Shown here one piece after another: positions 54,864-63,973 of a DNA stretch of 64,000 nt; the first letter of the stretch is position 1; each line of letters starts with the position of its first letter. The translations under genes and the position numbers were made by a program. The stretch is taken from assembly GCF_000763135.2 (NCBI RefSeq), contig NZ_JRPR02000001.1, positions 648,847-712,846 on the forward strand. The letters run 5' to 3'. This stretch comes from Helicobacter jaachi. Lineage in GTDB: Bacteria > Campylobacterota > Campylobacteria > Campylobacterales > Helicobacteraceae. The notes under the pieces were generated by a model, which searched no databases, was not told the origin of the DNA, and saw only the letters and a list, made by a program, of their open reading frames with translations.

Positions 54864-55908
54864 TTTTACCCCCAAAGTGGATACGCGGGTCGATAATGCA
54901 GTAGAGTATATCGCTTATGATATTTATCACAAGGGCTAGAAAAGTAAAAATATAAAGCGTGCCAAACACAACAGGATAGTCGCGATTTACTACACTTTCA
55001 TAGCCTAAAAGCCCTAATCCATCGAGGCTAAAAATAATCTCAATAAGCAAGCTCCCGCTAAAAAATGCTGCGATAAAAATCGCAGGAAAGCCGCTTATGA
55101 TAAGCAGCATAGCATTACGAAATATATGCCCATAGAGAATATGGCGCTCACTCCCGCCTTTTGCCCTAGCACATATCACATAGCTTTTATGTATCTCATC
55201 TAAAAAGCAGTTTTTGCTAAGCATAGTTAAAGTGGCAAATCCACCTATAGAAATGCATAATACAGGCAAAAACAAATGCCATAAGTAGTCTTTAATCTGT
55301 CCCCAAGTGCTAAGAGTGGCAAAGTTTTCGCTCACAAGCCCGCGCAGTGGGAAAATATCAAAATAGCTCCCACCGCAAAATAGCACCACAAGCACCACTG
55401 CAAACATAAACGCAGGCACGGCATTTAGCACGACGATAATAACACTGCTTAGCACATCAAAGCGCGAGCCATTGCGCGTAGCCTTTGCAATGCCTAAGGG
55501 AATGCTAATAAGATAAATAAGCAAAGTGCTAAATACTCCAAGTGAAATGGATACAGGAAGCTTTGAAGCGATGATTGATAACACACTAGTTTGCTGATAG
55601 AAGCTCTCACCAAAATCAAAGCGGATAAAATTCCACAGCATTTGTATGTAGCGCTCGCTTAAAGATTTATCAAATCCATAGAGTTTTTTAATCTCTGCTA
55701 TGAGGTTTTCATCTAAGCCTATAGAGCCTTTGTAGAGTGTATTTTGCCCAGTAGAAGCCTCACCTGATGCGCCTAGATGCTCCATTTTGGCTATGGTGCG
55801 CTCCACAGGTCCGCCCGGGGCAAGCTGCATAAGTAAAAAATTAATACTTATAACCCCAATAAGTGTAGGAATAATGAGTAAAAATCGCTTTGTGATATAG
55901 CCTAACAA
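54856..55908 (-). CDS. yejB: Peptide ABC transporter permease (YejB/OppB-like)
   Basis: A 350-residue permease with six predicted membrane spans. The N-terminal [33 protein letters not shown] (in pieces) is the signature of OppB/YejB proteins, with an extended periplasmic loop to residue 85 ([19 protein letters not shown]). The EAA loop is in [25 protein letters not shown], and the C-terminal [27 protein letters not shown] completes the fold. It is the first gene of the transporter operon, with a TACAAT-type promoter about 40 bp upstream. Homology to YejB rather than to generic OppB is supported by the partner YejE and fused YejF. Confidence 0.88.
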   Translation of the reverse strand: MLGYITKRFLLIIPTLIGVISINFLLMQLAPGGPVERTIAKMEHLGASGEASTGQNTLYKGSIGLDENLIAEIKKLYGFDKSLSERYIQMLWNFIRFDFGESFYQQTSVLSIIASKLPVSISLGVFSTLLIYLISIPLGIAKATRNGSRFDVLSSVIIVVLNAVPAFMFAVVLVVLFCGGSYFDIFPLRGLVSENFATLSTWGQIKDYLWHLFLPVLCISIGGFATLTMLSKNCFLDEIHKSYVICARAKGGSERHILYGHIFRNAMLLIISGFPAIFIAAFFSGSLLIEIIFSLDGLGLLGYESVVNRDYPVVFGTLYIFTFLALVINIISDILYCIIDPRIHFGGKNA

Positions 55909-55944
55909 TGCTAAATCCTTAAAAATTATGATTGTAAAAAGCGC

Positions 55945-55950
55945 ATTGTA
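55945..55950 (-). promoter_or_regulatory. Probable -10 box for yejBEF
   Basis: Minus-strand TTTTGCTACAATGCGC, about 40 bp upstream of the yejB ATG. It is the same word as upstream of rpmE and bioB. Confidence 0.5.
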
Positions 55951-55956
55951 GCAAAA

Positions 55957-56520
55957 TTAGATACTTATCACTTGTGTCTTGCACACAATATCATGCAAAC
56001 ATCGCCCATCGCGGCGTAAAAAGCCTATGAGTATGCCAAATAGAAAGCTTGTGCCAAATACCCACAGCACATAGCGCGCAAATGCCCGAAAGAAGCCTAT
56101 TTTTATAGAATCTAGCTCTTGTGTAGCAGGCGCGGTGTGGTGCGGAGTATGCGGTTTTTGGGTGGGAAATCTCACTAGCCTTAATTGCATATAGCGAAAA
56201 CCCGGCGTTTGGTGTGTGAGGGCAAAAAAAAGCGAAGTGATAATCCCATAGGCTAGCCCGCAGGAGAGGATAGCCATTTGATTATGCGTAAAATCCTCCT
56301 TGCCGTCTAAAAAGACATAGGTAGTAAGGTATAAAAGGGGCATATTAATCATAAACATATCTGTGATAAATGCCTTTATCCGCGCACTTGCATGCATGAG
56401 TATGAGCTGCTTTTTTAGGCTAAAATCATATAGATTTATCCACGCACTTTGAGGCTTTTGCGTATCTTTAGGCTTTATGTGCTGTGATTTGACTTTGCGC
56501 CAGCGCTTAGATTCTGACAT
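55957..56520 (-). CDS. RDD-family membrane protein
   Basis: A 187-residue protein with a basic cytoplasmic N-terminus and an RDD domain. The conserved ARIKAFITDMFMINMPLLYL, TPGFRYMQLRLVR and the late AFARYVLWVFGTSFLFGILIGFLRRDGRCLHD are visible, giving three or four membrane spans. RDD proteins are proposed sodium/proton exchangers or transport-related proteins, but this is not settled. It starts 18 bp after pyrE on the minus strand, the same pairing as the H. pylori HP1257-HP1258 genes, and is probably co-transcribed with pyrE. Confidence 0.8.
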   Translation of the reverse strand: MSESKRWRKVKSQHIKPKDTQKPQSAWINLYDFSLKKQLILMHASARIKAFITDMFMINMPLLYLTTYVFLDGKEDFTHNQMAILSCGLAYGIITSLFFALTHQTPGFRYMQLRLVRFPTQKPHTPHHTAPATQELDSIKIGFFRAFARYVLWVFGTSFLFGILIGFLRRDGRCLHDIVCKTQVISI

Positions 56521-56538
56521 TGCCTTAGTTACCGCACC

Positions 56539-57153
56539 TTAGTTACCACGGCTGCCGGGCTTAATAGCTTTTTGTGCGCCTTGCTTGCATAGTGGGCAAT
56601 TATGCGGCTCATACATATTAAACACAAAATCTGCAAGCGCAAAAAGCGGAATATGCTCCGGCAAGCGAGCCTCTTTTTTGCGCTCTAGCGTTGAGCCTAC
56701 ACGCTTACAGAATCCACGATTAGCTAGCCCTGCATACGCCACTACATTTGCTCCAGCAAACTCCACGCATTGCGCAGATTCTAAAGCCGAACCGCCTGTG
56801 GTAATAATATCCTCACATATAAGCACCCGCTCACCTTTTGATACCTCAAAGCCGCGCCTTAGCTGCATTTGCCCTTCAACTCGCTCTGTAAAAATAAATC
56901 TCACATCTAAAGCCCTAGCAAGCTCATAACCTGCTAAAATCCCTCCAAGTGCGGGAGAGCAGACACATTGTATGTTAAGATTTGCTTTTTTTATCTGTTT
57001 GGCTAGCTCTTTGGCTAATTGCTGCGCGACTTTGGGATTTTCTAGCACGCGCGCAGATTGCAAATAATGGTCAGAATGATTGCCGCTGCTAAGCAAAAAA
57101 TGCCCTTTGAGCAAAGCATTAGCGTCCATATAGCATTTTTTCACATCAAGCAT
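56539..57153 (-). CDS. pyrE: Orotate phosphoribosyltransferase
   Basis: A 204-residue enzyme joining orotate to PRPP in pyrimidine synthesis. The N-terminal [22 protein letters not shown] fits the OPRTase hood. [34 protein letters not shown] and the PRPP-binding loop [18 protein letters not shown] follow. The C-terminus carries NCPLCKQG, a short Cys pair seen in related bacterial enzymes. AAAGGAGGGTGT precedes the ATG. It complements the degenerate dihydroorotase at 8802, which cannot by itself supply the pathway. Confidence 0.93.
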   Translation of the reverse strand: MLDVKKCYMDANALLKGHFLLSSGNHSDHYLQSARVLENPKVAQQLAKELAKQIKKANLNIQCVCSPALGGILAGYELARALDVRFIFTERVEGQMQLRRGFEVSKGERVLICEDIITTGGSALESAQCVEFAGANVVAYAGLANRGFCKRVGSTLERKKEARLPEHIPLFALADFVFNMYEPHNCPLCKQGAQKAIKPGSRGN

Positions 57154-57163
57154 ACACCCTCCT

Positions 57164-57844
57164 TTAGAATCTGTAAGAATATTTGAGGTAATTCACACTC
57201 ATACCGCGTTCTTTTTCATAATCAAGCAAATCATAGCCGATAAATAGCTCATGCTGCTTCCCATAGACAAAAATAGGTCCAAAGGCAAAAGTTGGGAAAA
57301 GCCACTTTTTGCGCTCTTGCGTAAGTGTGGGAGAGAGTGCAGAATCTGTGCGGGAGAAATTATATGAGCCAAAAGAAGCAAGGCGAACGCGGAAGCCGAT
57401 GTGTTTGGAGGCGTAGATTCTATATTCTGCAGAAATCCCGCCACGATAGATTTGCATCGTGTTTGGCTTACTTAGATTAAATTCAAAATCTGCAAATGCG
57501 CCGTAATTTGTGCGGTCAAAAAAGCCAAAAACGCGCAAAGAATGGCGTCTATCAAAGATAAAATCATAGCCAAATTCTATACCCATAACGCTGCTTGTGC
57601 CAAGTGAAGGCGTAGTGGCAATGCCAATACTTGCAAGGGTATAAAATCCCTCTCTATAATCCTTTTGCTTAGGAATTTTAACGCCAGCAACATCATAGAG
57701 CAGCTCTTGGCGCGTTTTGGCGACATCTTGCAGCACTTCATTAGGCTCTTTATCTGTGGGGAAATCCTCTACAAGCACTTTTTGCGCTCCATAAATAAAC
57801 GAAGCACACAAGGCAAGCCAGCTTAGTATGGCACAAAATCTCAT
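57164..57844 (-). CDS. Putative outer-membrane beta-barrel protein
   Basis: About 226 residues with a signal peptide ([18 protein letters not shown]) and a barrel-like mature part: [52 protein letters not shown] (in pieces), [15 protein letters not shown] and a terminal YSYRF with the final Phe used for BAM recognition. This is typical of Helicobacter outer-membrane proteins of no assigned subfamily. I prefer the ATG at 57844, giving a clean signal peptide, over one 33 bases upstream. It ends ten bases before pyrE and may be co-transcribed with it. Confidence 0.7.
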   Translation of the reverse strand: MRFCAILSWLALCASFIYGAQKVLVEDFPTDKEPNEVLQDVAKTRQELLYDVAGVKIPKQKDYREGFYTLASIGIATTPSLGTSSVMGIEFGYDFIFDRRHSLRVFGFFDRTNYGAFADFEFNLSKPNTMQIYRGGISAEYRIYASKHIGFRVRLASFGSYNFSRTDSALSPTLTQERKKWLFPTFAFGPIFVYGKQHELFIGYDLLDYEKERGMSVNYLKYSYRF

Positions 57845-58024
57845 ATATATTTTTACCCCTTTTTGTGGTGTGTGCAACTCTTGCGTGTGAAAATGCGCTA
57901 TTCTAGTATATTTTTGTTATACTTACAAATTTTATTTAAGGCGCAATTGCAAGATGTAATGTAAAAGCATAAAGCGAATTTCGTGCCACATTTGCAATTT
58001 TTGCTATTTTTAAGGAGTTAAGGT

Positions 58025-58525
58025 ATGTCTAAATTAGTGTTTATGCTCACTTTATGCGCAAGTATTGCTTTTAGCGCGCAGTTAGAGGGGTATTATATGA
58101 CGCACAAGGGTGAGAAAGGGCAGCAATCTATTGTTGAGTTTTTTAAAAAAGGCGACAAATATTATGCCTATGGCTTTGCTAATGTCGATGGCTCGCCGCC
58201 TAAAAAAGATGTAAATAATGAAAATAAAGCCCTAAGAAATCGCTATGATAAAGGCAGCGTGTTTGTCTATAATCTTGTGCGCGATGGCAATAGCGATGTG
58301 TTTAAAGATGGCAAGGTGTATAACTTTGATGCGGGCAAGGTGTATTATGCAAAGATTACGCTAAAAGGCGATATGCTCGAACTGCGCGGGAGTATTGATA
58401 AATTTGGCGCGATGGGTGAGACAAAGATTTGGAAAAGATTAAGCGATGAGGAGGTAAAGCCCTATCTTTCTCAAAAGCCTGACTTTTCTGTGGTAGAGGA
58501 AAGTTTAAAGGACATACAGCCCTAA
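58025..58525 (+). CDS. DUF2147-family exported protein
   Basis: A 166-residue periplasmic protein. The signal peptide is VFMLTLCASIAFSAQ. The mature chain follows the DUF2147 plan: LEGYYMTHKGEKGQQSIVEFF, KYYAYGFANVDG, GKVYNFDAGKVYYAKITLKGDMLELRG (in pieces) and the final FGAMGETKIWKRL. The family is a small beta-barrel related to lipocalin-like folds and has no proven function, though it is often linked to envelope stress. TTTAAGGAG lies before the ATG. It is 1 bp from uvrD and so opens the plus-strand run to comF. Confidence 0.8.
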   Translation: MSKLVFMLTLCASIAFSAQLEGYYMTHKGEKGQQSIVEFFKKGDKYYAYGFANVDGSPPKKDVNNENKALRNRYDKGSVFVYNLVRDGNSDVFKDGKVYNFDAGKVYYAKITLKGDMLELRGSIDKFGAMGETKIWKRLSDEEVKPYLSQKPDFSVVEESLKDIQP

Positions 58526-58526
58526 A

Positions 58527-60602
58527 ATGTCAGAATCTAAACTGCACAAAGCCATTGCTGCATTAAATCCCGCTCAAGCTAAGGCAGCTACGCACATTGA
58601 TGGAGCAATGCTTATTCTAGCAGGTGCAGGCAGTGGAAAAACAAAGACGCTCACTACTAGGCTTGCTTATCTCATTAATGAAGTGGGCATTCCCCCTAGC
58701 TCCACGCTCACACTTACTTTTACTAACAAAGCCGCACAGGAGATGAGAGAGCGGGCGCTTATGCTTTTAGATTCTGTGCAGGAAGCCCCGCCGCTGCTTT
58801 GCACCTTTCATAAATTTGGCTTATTATTTTTACGCTTTCATATCAATGCACTTAATAGGGCGGCAAACTTTGTCGTGGTAGATTCTGCAGATAAGCGCGC
58901 TATTTTAAAAAATCTCTCAAAAACCCTCCCACCTGCGCAATTTGATAGCTATATCTCAAGTATGAAAAATGCTTTTCTCTCTCCCTTGCAAGCTAGAGCC
59001 TACGCCCATAGCGAGGAATATAAGGTGATGAATAAAGTTTATGGCGAGTATGAGCAGTATTTGCGTGAGAAAAATTTGCTTGATTTTGATGATTTACTCT
59101 ATCTTACTTATGAGATTTTGCAAAATAATGAGGATATTGCACGCGCGTGGAGCAAGCGATATGAGTATATTATGGTTGATGAGTATCAAGATACTAATGA
59201 ATTGCAATATAAGATTTTAAAATCATTATGTTTAACCCATAATAATCTTTGCGTAGTGGGCGATGATGACCAAAGTATTTACGGCTGGCGCGGTGCTGAT
59301 GTGCGCAATATTTTAAAATTTCCTAATGAATTTCCATCTGTGAAAGTGATTAAATTAGAGCAAAATTATCGCTCAAGTGAGCAGATTCTAAATGCGGCAA
59401 ATGCACTCATTGCGCATAATAATGAGCGTTTGGGCAAGGAGCTAAAAAGCATAAAAGGCGCAGGTAGTGCGGTGCGCCTTATTGAAAATGTAACCGAAAA
59501 TGATGAGGCAAGCTTTCTAGCAAAAGATATTAGCGCACTTTTAGAATCTGGCATCTCCCCAAGCGATATTGCTATTTTATTTCGCATTAATGCACTCTCT
59601 CGCAGCATTGAAGAGGGCTTTAATCGGGCTAAGATTCCATACAGGCTAGTGGGTGCGGTGCGATTTTATGAGCGCGCGGAAATTAAAGATTTACTAAGCT
59701 ATTTGCGTTTAATTGTTAATAGAGATGATGACTTTTCTTTTTTGCGCATTATTAATCGCCCTAAGCGTGGCATTGGCAAAGTTGGTCAAGAAAAGCTAGA
59801 GCAGCTTGCTATAAAAAAGGGTATCTCCTGCCTTGCGTGCATTGAGCAATATCCACAGGCGTGCAGGGAAGCCATTGGAGAAAAGGCATATAAGGCTCTT
59901 TATGAGCTTAGTGAGAATCTAGCGCGATGGGCGGCGTATAGCGATTTAGCCGATATGATTGAGGATATGCAAAGCCACATTGTGTTTGAATTTAGTAAGC
60001 TTGATGAAGTCGATAGGGAGGCAAATATACAAGAATTTTATGGTTTATTTCGAGATTATATTATCTCAAATCCCAATAATACTTTGAATGATTTTTTAAA
60101 TGACTTAGCCTTATCTAGCCCTACTGATGAGGTTGTGGGCGAGGCTGTGAGCTGTATGAGTGTGCATTCGGCTAAGGGATTAGAATTTAAGTATGTGTAT
60201 ATTGTAGGTTTTGAGGAGGGGTTTTTCCCTCTGCAGAAGGGCGATGATGAGATAGAAGAGGAGCGCAGGCTGGGCTATGTGGCTTTCACACGCGCAAAAG
60301 ATAACCTCACTTTATGCTTTGCTACAAGTAGATTCTATAGAGGCAAAAGAGAGATATTAAAGCCATCGCGCTTTTTGCGAGAGAGTGGATTATTAGGAGG
60401 TATAGAATCTAAGCAGAGCGATACAAATACTGCGCAGAACGAGGAGGCATTTACCAAAGGTATGCAGGTAGAACATAAACTTTTTGGCATAGGCGTTATA
60501 GAATCTATTGATGGCAAAGGCGCGCAAAGTAGGCTTAAGATTAACTTTGCAGGCTTAGAGCGAGTAATTTTAGCTCCATTTGTAAAAAAGATAGAATCTT
60601 AA
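58527..60602 (+). CDS. uvrD: UvrD/PcrA/Rep-type DNA helicase
   Basis: A 691-residue superfamily 1 helicase that unwinds DNA 3' to 5' in nucleotide-excision and mismatch-type repair or replication restart. Motifs: Walker A AGAGSGKTKTL, TFTNKAAQEMRERAL, FHKFGLLFLR, DEYQDTNELQY, GDDDQSIYGWRGADV, KLEQNYRSSEQIL, SVHSAKGLEFKYVYIVGFEEGFFP and EERRLGYVAFTRAK. The C-terminal 50 residues form the KOW-like tail (EHKLFGIGVIESIDGKG). The order uvrD-flgA-ubiX-coaD-tmk-comF is that of H. pylori. Confidence 0.94.
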   Translation: MSESKLHKAIAALNPAQAKAATHIDGAMLILAGAGSGKTKTLTTRLAYLINEVGIPPSSTLTLTFTNKAAQEMRERALMLLDSVQEAPPLLCTFHKFGLLFLRFHINALNRAANFVVVDSADKRAILKNLSKTLPPAQFDSYISSMKNAFLSPLQARAYAHSEEYKVMNKVYGEYEQYLREKNLLDFDDLLYLTYEILQNNEDIARAWSKRYEYIMVDEYQDTNELQYKILKSLCLTHNNLCVVGDDDQSIYGWRGADVRNILKFPNEFPSVKVIKLEQNYRSSEQILNAANALIAHNNERLGKELKSIKGAGSAVRLIENVTENDEASFLAKDISALLESGISPSDIAILFRINALSRSIEEGFNRAKIPYRLVGAVRFYERAEIKDLLSYLRLIVNRDDDFSFLRIINRPKRGIGKVGQEKLEQLAIKKGISCLACIEQYPQACREAIGEKAYKALYELSENLARWAAYSDLADMIEDMQSHIVFEFSKLDEVDREANIQEFYGLFRDYIISNPNNTLNDFLNDLALSSPTDEVVGEAVSCMSVHSAKGLEFKYVYIVGFEEGFFPLQKGDDEIEEERRLGYVAFTRAKDNLTLCFATSRFYRGKREILKPSRFLRESGLLGGIESKQSDTNTAQNEEAFTKGMQVEHKLFGIGVIESIDGKGAQSRLKINFAGLERVILAPFVKKIES

Positions 60603-60609
60603 AGGATAG

Positions 60610-61533
60610 ATGATGAGATATATGTTTTTAGCGTGTATGGCGGGCATTTTGAGCTTGTGTGTGAATATATATGCTGATGATATTCATATCACACCAAATA
60701 AGCTTGTTTTACAAAAAACTTATAATGTTACGCATGATAAGGTGTATTCAAGAGATATGTTTCCCTCCATTGAAAAAAATTTTTTAGTAACTACCATTCC
60801 TTTAGATAGATTTAGTGTGTTTGAAAAATGCATAGATATTAAATCCATATTCTTACAGCTTGGCTATGAAATGGCGCCATGTGAAAGCGAAATGGTAGAG
60901 TTTAGGTTTATCAGCACGATGGATGGGGATATGGTTGATTTTGTGAAAAAAATGTATGTGCAGCATTATGGCGATAAGCTAGAGATTAGCACACTCTCCA
61001 TACGCCCGCTAGGGACTATGCCTACAGATTATACGCTTATAGATTATGAGCTATCAAGTGGGCTAAAAAAAAATAGCGGCACATTTGCGATGAAATATCG
61101 CTCAAATAACAGCCCACAGGTCAAAAAGCTCACATTTATGTATGAGATTAATGGCACATTAAAGGTTTTAAAAAGCACACAAAATATCGCTACAAATGAC
61201 ACTATTAGCGCGCAAAATACGCGTGTAGAGCGTATTAAGTTTGAGCGTGTGGGCGCGGATTACATGAGTGAAAGTGAGCTTAATAAAAGTGGGGCAAAGA
61301 GCTATATCCGCGCTGATATGGCGATTACAAAAGATAAGATTAAGCCTAGAGTGGTGGTTAAAAAGGGCGATAGAATCCGTGTATCAAACTTTGAAGGTGG
61401 CGTGAGTATGGAAGTGGTGCTAGTAGCAAGGCAGAGCGGAGCGCAAAATGATATTATTAACGCGCAAAATCCTAGCAGTGGGAAAATATTGCGCGTGAAA
61501 ATTATCGATGCGGGCAAGGCAGAAATGATATAA
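60610..61533 (+). CDS. flgA: Flagellar basal body P-ring formation chaperone FlgA
   Basis: A 307-residue exported protein with a signal peptide (FLACMAGILSLCVNIYA). Its C-terminal SAF domain (about 210-307: YIRADMAITKDKIKPRVVVKKGDRI, in pieces, and VSMEVVLVARQSG) matches FlgA, which binds FlgI and helps build the periplasmic P-ring. The N-terminal two thirds is divergent, as in other Helicobacter FlgA proteins. Its presence implies a sheathed or ordinary flagellum made elsewhere in the genome. It starts seven bases after uvrD. A 23-codon open frame lies between it and ubiX and is not counted. Confidence 0.82.
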   Translation: MMRYMFLACMAGILSLCVNIYADDIHITPNKLVLQKTYNVTHDKVYSRDMFPSIEKNFLVTTIPLDRFSVFEKCIDIKSIFLQLGYEMAPCESEMVEFRFISTMDGDMVDFVKKMYVQHYGDKLEISTLSIRPLGTMPTDYTLIDYELSSGLKKNSGTFAMKYRSNNSPQVKKLTFMYEINGTLKVLKSTQNIATNDTISAQNTRVERIKFERVGADYMSESELNKSGAKSYIRADMAITKDKIKPRVVVKKGDRIRVSNFEGGVSMEVVLVARQSGAQNDIINAQNPSSGKILRVKIIDAGKAEMI

Positions 61534-61637
61534 GGAGTGGAAATGGTATGGAGAGCAAAAGGGCAAAAAGCGGAGAAGCATAAAATAAAAGCAGATGTAG
61601 GCGCGCAAAAGTAGTTTAAACACATAAGGGGTAAATT

Positions 61638-62219
61638 ATGGCAGAGATAAAAAAGCTAGCCATTGGCATTGGCGGAGCGAGCGGAGTGCAGTTGGGTTTA
61701 AGGCTTATAGAATCTGTGCCAGATTCTATAGAATTATTTGTGATTATTAGCGAGGGTGCGCAAAATGTCGCTAGCAGTGAGCTTAGCGAGGATATAGAAG
61801 TATGTCTTGATAAATTACGGCGCAAGAAGGACTTTCGCATTTATAATGAAGATGAGATAGATAGCCCACTAGCTTCGGGGAGCTTTGGCATTGATGCTAT
61901 GGCGATTGTGCCTACAAGTATGAATCTGCTAGCAAAAATCGCTAGTGGCTTATGTGATGATTTAATTTCGCGCTGTGCGTTAGTTATGCTTAAAGAAAAG
62001 CGCACTTTGCTGCTTGCTCCGCGAGAAATGCCCTTTAGCCCCATTTCACTTGAGCAGATGAGCAAGCTTAGTGCGCTTGGCGTGATTGTAGCGCCTCCTT
62101 GTGTGGGGTATTATGCTAAGATAAAAGATTTAGAATCTATGGAGTTATTTTTTGCGGGCAAATGGCTCGATGCTTTAAACATAAAAAACGCGCTTTATAC
62201 GCGCTGGAAGTGTGAGTAA
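61638..62219 (+). CDS. ubiX: Flavin prenyltransferase UbiX-like protein
   Basis: A 193-residue flavoprotein that prenylates FMN to make the cofactor of UbiD-type decarboxylases. The N-terminal LAIGIGGASGVQLGLRLIE binds flavin; FGIDAMAIVPTSMNLLAKIASGLCDDLISRC, APREMPFSPISLEQM and the conserved PCVGYYAKIKDLESM follow. In menaquinone-making bacteria it serves the MqnP/UbiD steps, which is consistent with mqnX in this window. ATAAGGGG precedes the ATG. It starts about 105 bp after flgA. Confidence 0.9.
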   Translation: MAEIKKLAIGIGGASGVQLGLRLIESVPDSIELFVIISEGAQNVASSELSEDIEVCLDKLRRKKDFRIYNEDEIDSPLASGSFGIDAMAIVPTSMNLLAKIASGLCDDLISRCALVMLKEKRTLLLAPREMPFSPISLEQMSKLSALGVIVAPPCVGYYAKIKDLESMELFFAGKWLDALNIKNALYTRWKCE

Positions 62220-62228
62220 GGCTTATAG

Positions 62229-62729
62229 ATGAGGAGATTAGCAATTTATCCGGGGACTTTTGACCCTGTAACAAATGGACATTTAGATATTATTAAGCGC
62301 TCAATTGAGATTTTTGATAATGTCATAGTAGCGGTGGCGCATTCGCGCTCTAAAAAGCCGATGTTTGCGCTGCAGGAGCGCGTGGAGATTCTAAAACAAA
62401 GCACGCAGGATTTGCCAAATGTGCGTATTCAAGGCTTTAGCAATTTGCTTGCAGATTTTGCTAAAGAGCATAGCGCGCGGGTGATTATACGCGGTTTGCG
62501 CGCGGTGAGTGATTTTGAGTATGAATTACAGATGGGATATGCCAATGCCTCGCTCAATAGCGAGCTAGAAACGATTTATTTTATGCCCACATTGCAAAAT
62601 GCCTTTATTAGCTCATCTGTGGTGCGCTCTATTATTGAGCATAATGGGCGCTTTGCTCATTTAGTGCCGCCTCATGTGGCGGACTTAATTTTAGGGCTTT
62701 ATAAGGCAAAGATTCTACCAAATGAGTAA
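62229..62729 (+). CDS. coaD: Phosphopantetheine adenylyltransferase
   Basis: A 166-residue nucleotidyltransferase making dephospho-CoA from phosphopantetheine and ATP. The nucleotide-binding [19 protein letters not shown] at the N-terminus, [38 protein letters not shown] and the [16 protein letters not shown] segment with the SSxVR motif are all present. The protein is a few residues longer than H. pylori CoaD. It starts nine bases after the ubiX stop, so it belongs to the same transcript. Confidence 0.95.
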   Translation: MRRLAIYPGTFDPVTNGHLDIIKRSIEIFDNVIVAVAHSRSKKPMFALQERVEILKQSTQDLPNVRIQGFSNLLADFAKEHSARVIIRGLRAVSDFEYELQMGYANASLNSELETIYFMPTLQNAFISSSVVRSIIEHNGRFAHLVPPHVADLILGLYKAKILPNE

Positions 62730-62780
62730 TTTATGGCTTAAGCAAAAATATGCGCGTAATAGGCTAAAAAAGGGGGAATT

Positions 62781-63374
62781 ATGTATGTAGCAATTGAGGG
62801 CATTGATACCTGCGGGAAAAGCACGCAAATTGAGCTACTGCGCGCGCATTACCCGCGGGCAATTTTTACCAAAGAGCCGGGTGGAAGCCTGATAGGGGAA
62901 AGTATCCGCGAGCTTGTGCTGTATGCACCCAAAAAGCGGGGCTTTATACTTGATGAATATGCTGAACTTATGCTCTTTTTGGCTGATAGGGCGCAGCATT
63001 ATAAAGAAGTGCTAGCGCCTAATGCGGATAAACTCATTATTAGCGATAGGAGCGTGATTTCTGGCATAGCCTATGCAAAAAATGTGAGTATGGATAAGCT
63101 TATATGGCTTAATGAATTTGTGCTACGCGGAATGTATCCACATTTGGTGGTGATTTTAAAGTTAAGTGAGCTAGCCCTAACACAAAGGCTCAAGCTTAAA
63201 ACGCACGATAGTATCGAGAGTAGAGGCATTGCGTATATGCTAAATATCCAAGAGCGATTGATAGAATCTAGCAAATATCTTAATGTGCCACATCTTATCC
63301 TTGATGCCGCTGCTAGTAGGGAGGAGATTTGCGCGATGATAAAAGGGCGTATTGATGAAATGTCTTATGTGTGA
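62781..63374 (+). CDS. tmk: Thymidylate kinase
   Basis: A 197-residue kinase phosphorylating dTMP to dTDP. The P-loop is EGIDTCGKSTQIELL (residues 6-20), with Cys in place of the usual Gly/Ala. KEPGGSLIGESIREL, ELMLFLADRAQHYKE and the DR motif in IISDRSVISGIAYA follow, then the short lid. AAAAAGGGGG stands before the ATG. It overlaps comF by about 20 bp. Confidence 0.93.
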   Translation: MYVAIEGIDTCGKSTQIELLRAHYPRAIFTKEPGGSLIGESIRELVLYAPKKRGFILDEYAELMLFLADRAQHYKEVLAPNADKLIISDRSVISGIAYAKNVSMDKLIWLNEFVLRGMYPHLVVILKLSELALTQRLKLKTHDSIESRGIAYMLNIQERLIESSKYLNVPHLILDAAASREEICAMIKGRIDEMSYV

Positions 63375-63942
63375 GAAGTGGAGCTATCAGATTCTATGCG
63401 CGCGCTGCCTCTCTGCCCTCCCGCTCACGCCTCGTTATAGAATCTTGCTAGATTCTATAAAAGTATATAGTTTTTACCGCTATGAAGATGTGGCATTCCT
63501 TATGCAGAGTAAATATCACCTTGTAGGCTCGCGCATTCTTAAACTACTTTCGTTTAAAGCGGCGAGACATTTTTTTACGCAAGTTGATGTGAGTGCATTT
63601 GCGCATTTCCCCCTAAGCCTTGTGGGATTAGATGATTATCCTTATGGTGCGTATTCGCATGTGGGCGTGATTGCTAGCATTTTTGCGCGCAATAGTAGGG
63701 GTGGATTGAGGGCATACTTTGGCGCGTTGAAAGCACATAATAATGTGAAATATGCCGGCACAAAACTTGCATTTCGTCAAAATAATCCTAAAGATTTTAG
63801 ACTTATAAGAAAGATACATAATCCTACAATCGTGCTTATAGATGATATTATTACCACAGGGAGTAGCTTTATGGAGGCGATAAAGGTATTGGAGGGATTT
63901 CAAGTTTTATTTTGTTTGGCTTTGTGTGATGCGAGGGAATGA
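63355..63942 (+). CDS. comF: ComF-family phosphoribosyltransferase-like protein
   Basis: A 195-residue protein with an N-terminal zinc-ribbon-like Cys pair region (MKCLMCEKW, ILCARCLSALP) and a C-terminal PRTase fold with IVLIDDIITTGSSFMEAIKVL. ComF-like proteins are required for DNA uptake during transformation in several bacteria, where they are thought to handle incoming single-stranded DNA, and the family is present in naturally competent Helicobacter. That makes it a sensible neighbour in a genome full of candidate uptake words. I chose the ATG at 63355; a TTG one codon earlier is possible. A terminator hairpin directly follows. Confidence 0.85.
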   Translation: MKCLMCEKWSYQILCARCLSALPLTPRYRILLDSIKVYSFYRYEDVAFLMQSKYHLVGSRILKLLSFKAARHFFTQVDVSAFAHFPLSLVGLDDYPYGAYSHVGVIASIFARNSRGGLRAYFGALKAHNNVKYAGTKLAFRQNNPKDFRLIRKIHNPTIVLIDDIITTGSSFMEAIKVLEGFQVLFCLALCDARE

Positions 63943-63973
63943 GGCTTTTTACGCCTCATTTTGCTCTTTTTTG
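63938..63973 (+). terminator. Rho-independent terminator after comF
   Basis: AATGAGGC (63938-63945) pairs perfectly with GCCTCATT (63953-63960) across TTTTTAC, followed by TTTGCTCTTTTTTG. The stem includes the comF stop. It closes the DUF2147-to-comF run. Confidence 0.8.

Noticed and set aside
61543..61614. 23-codon open frame between flgA and ubiX preceded by AAGGAG
   Set aside because: The ribosome-binding-like sequence is suggestive, but the peptide is short, Lys-rich and without recognisable features. It may be a leader or chance.
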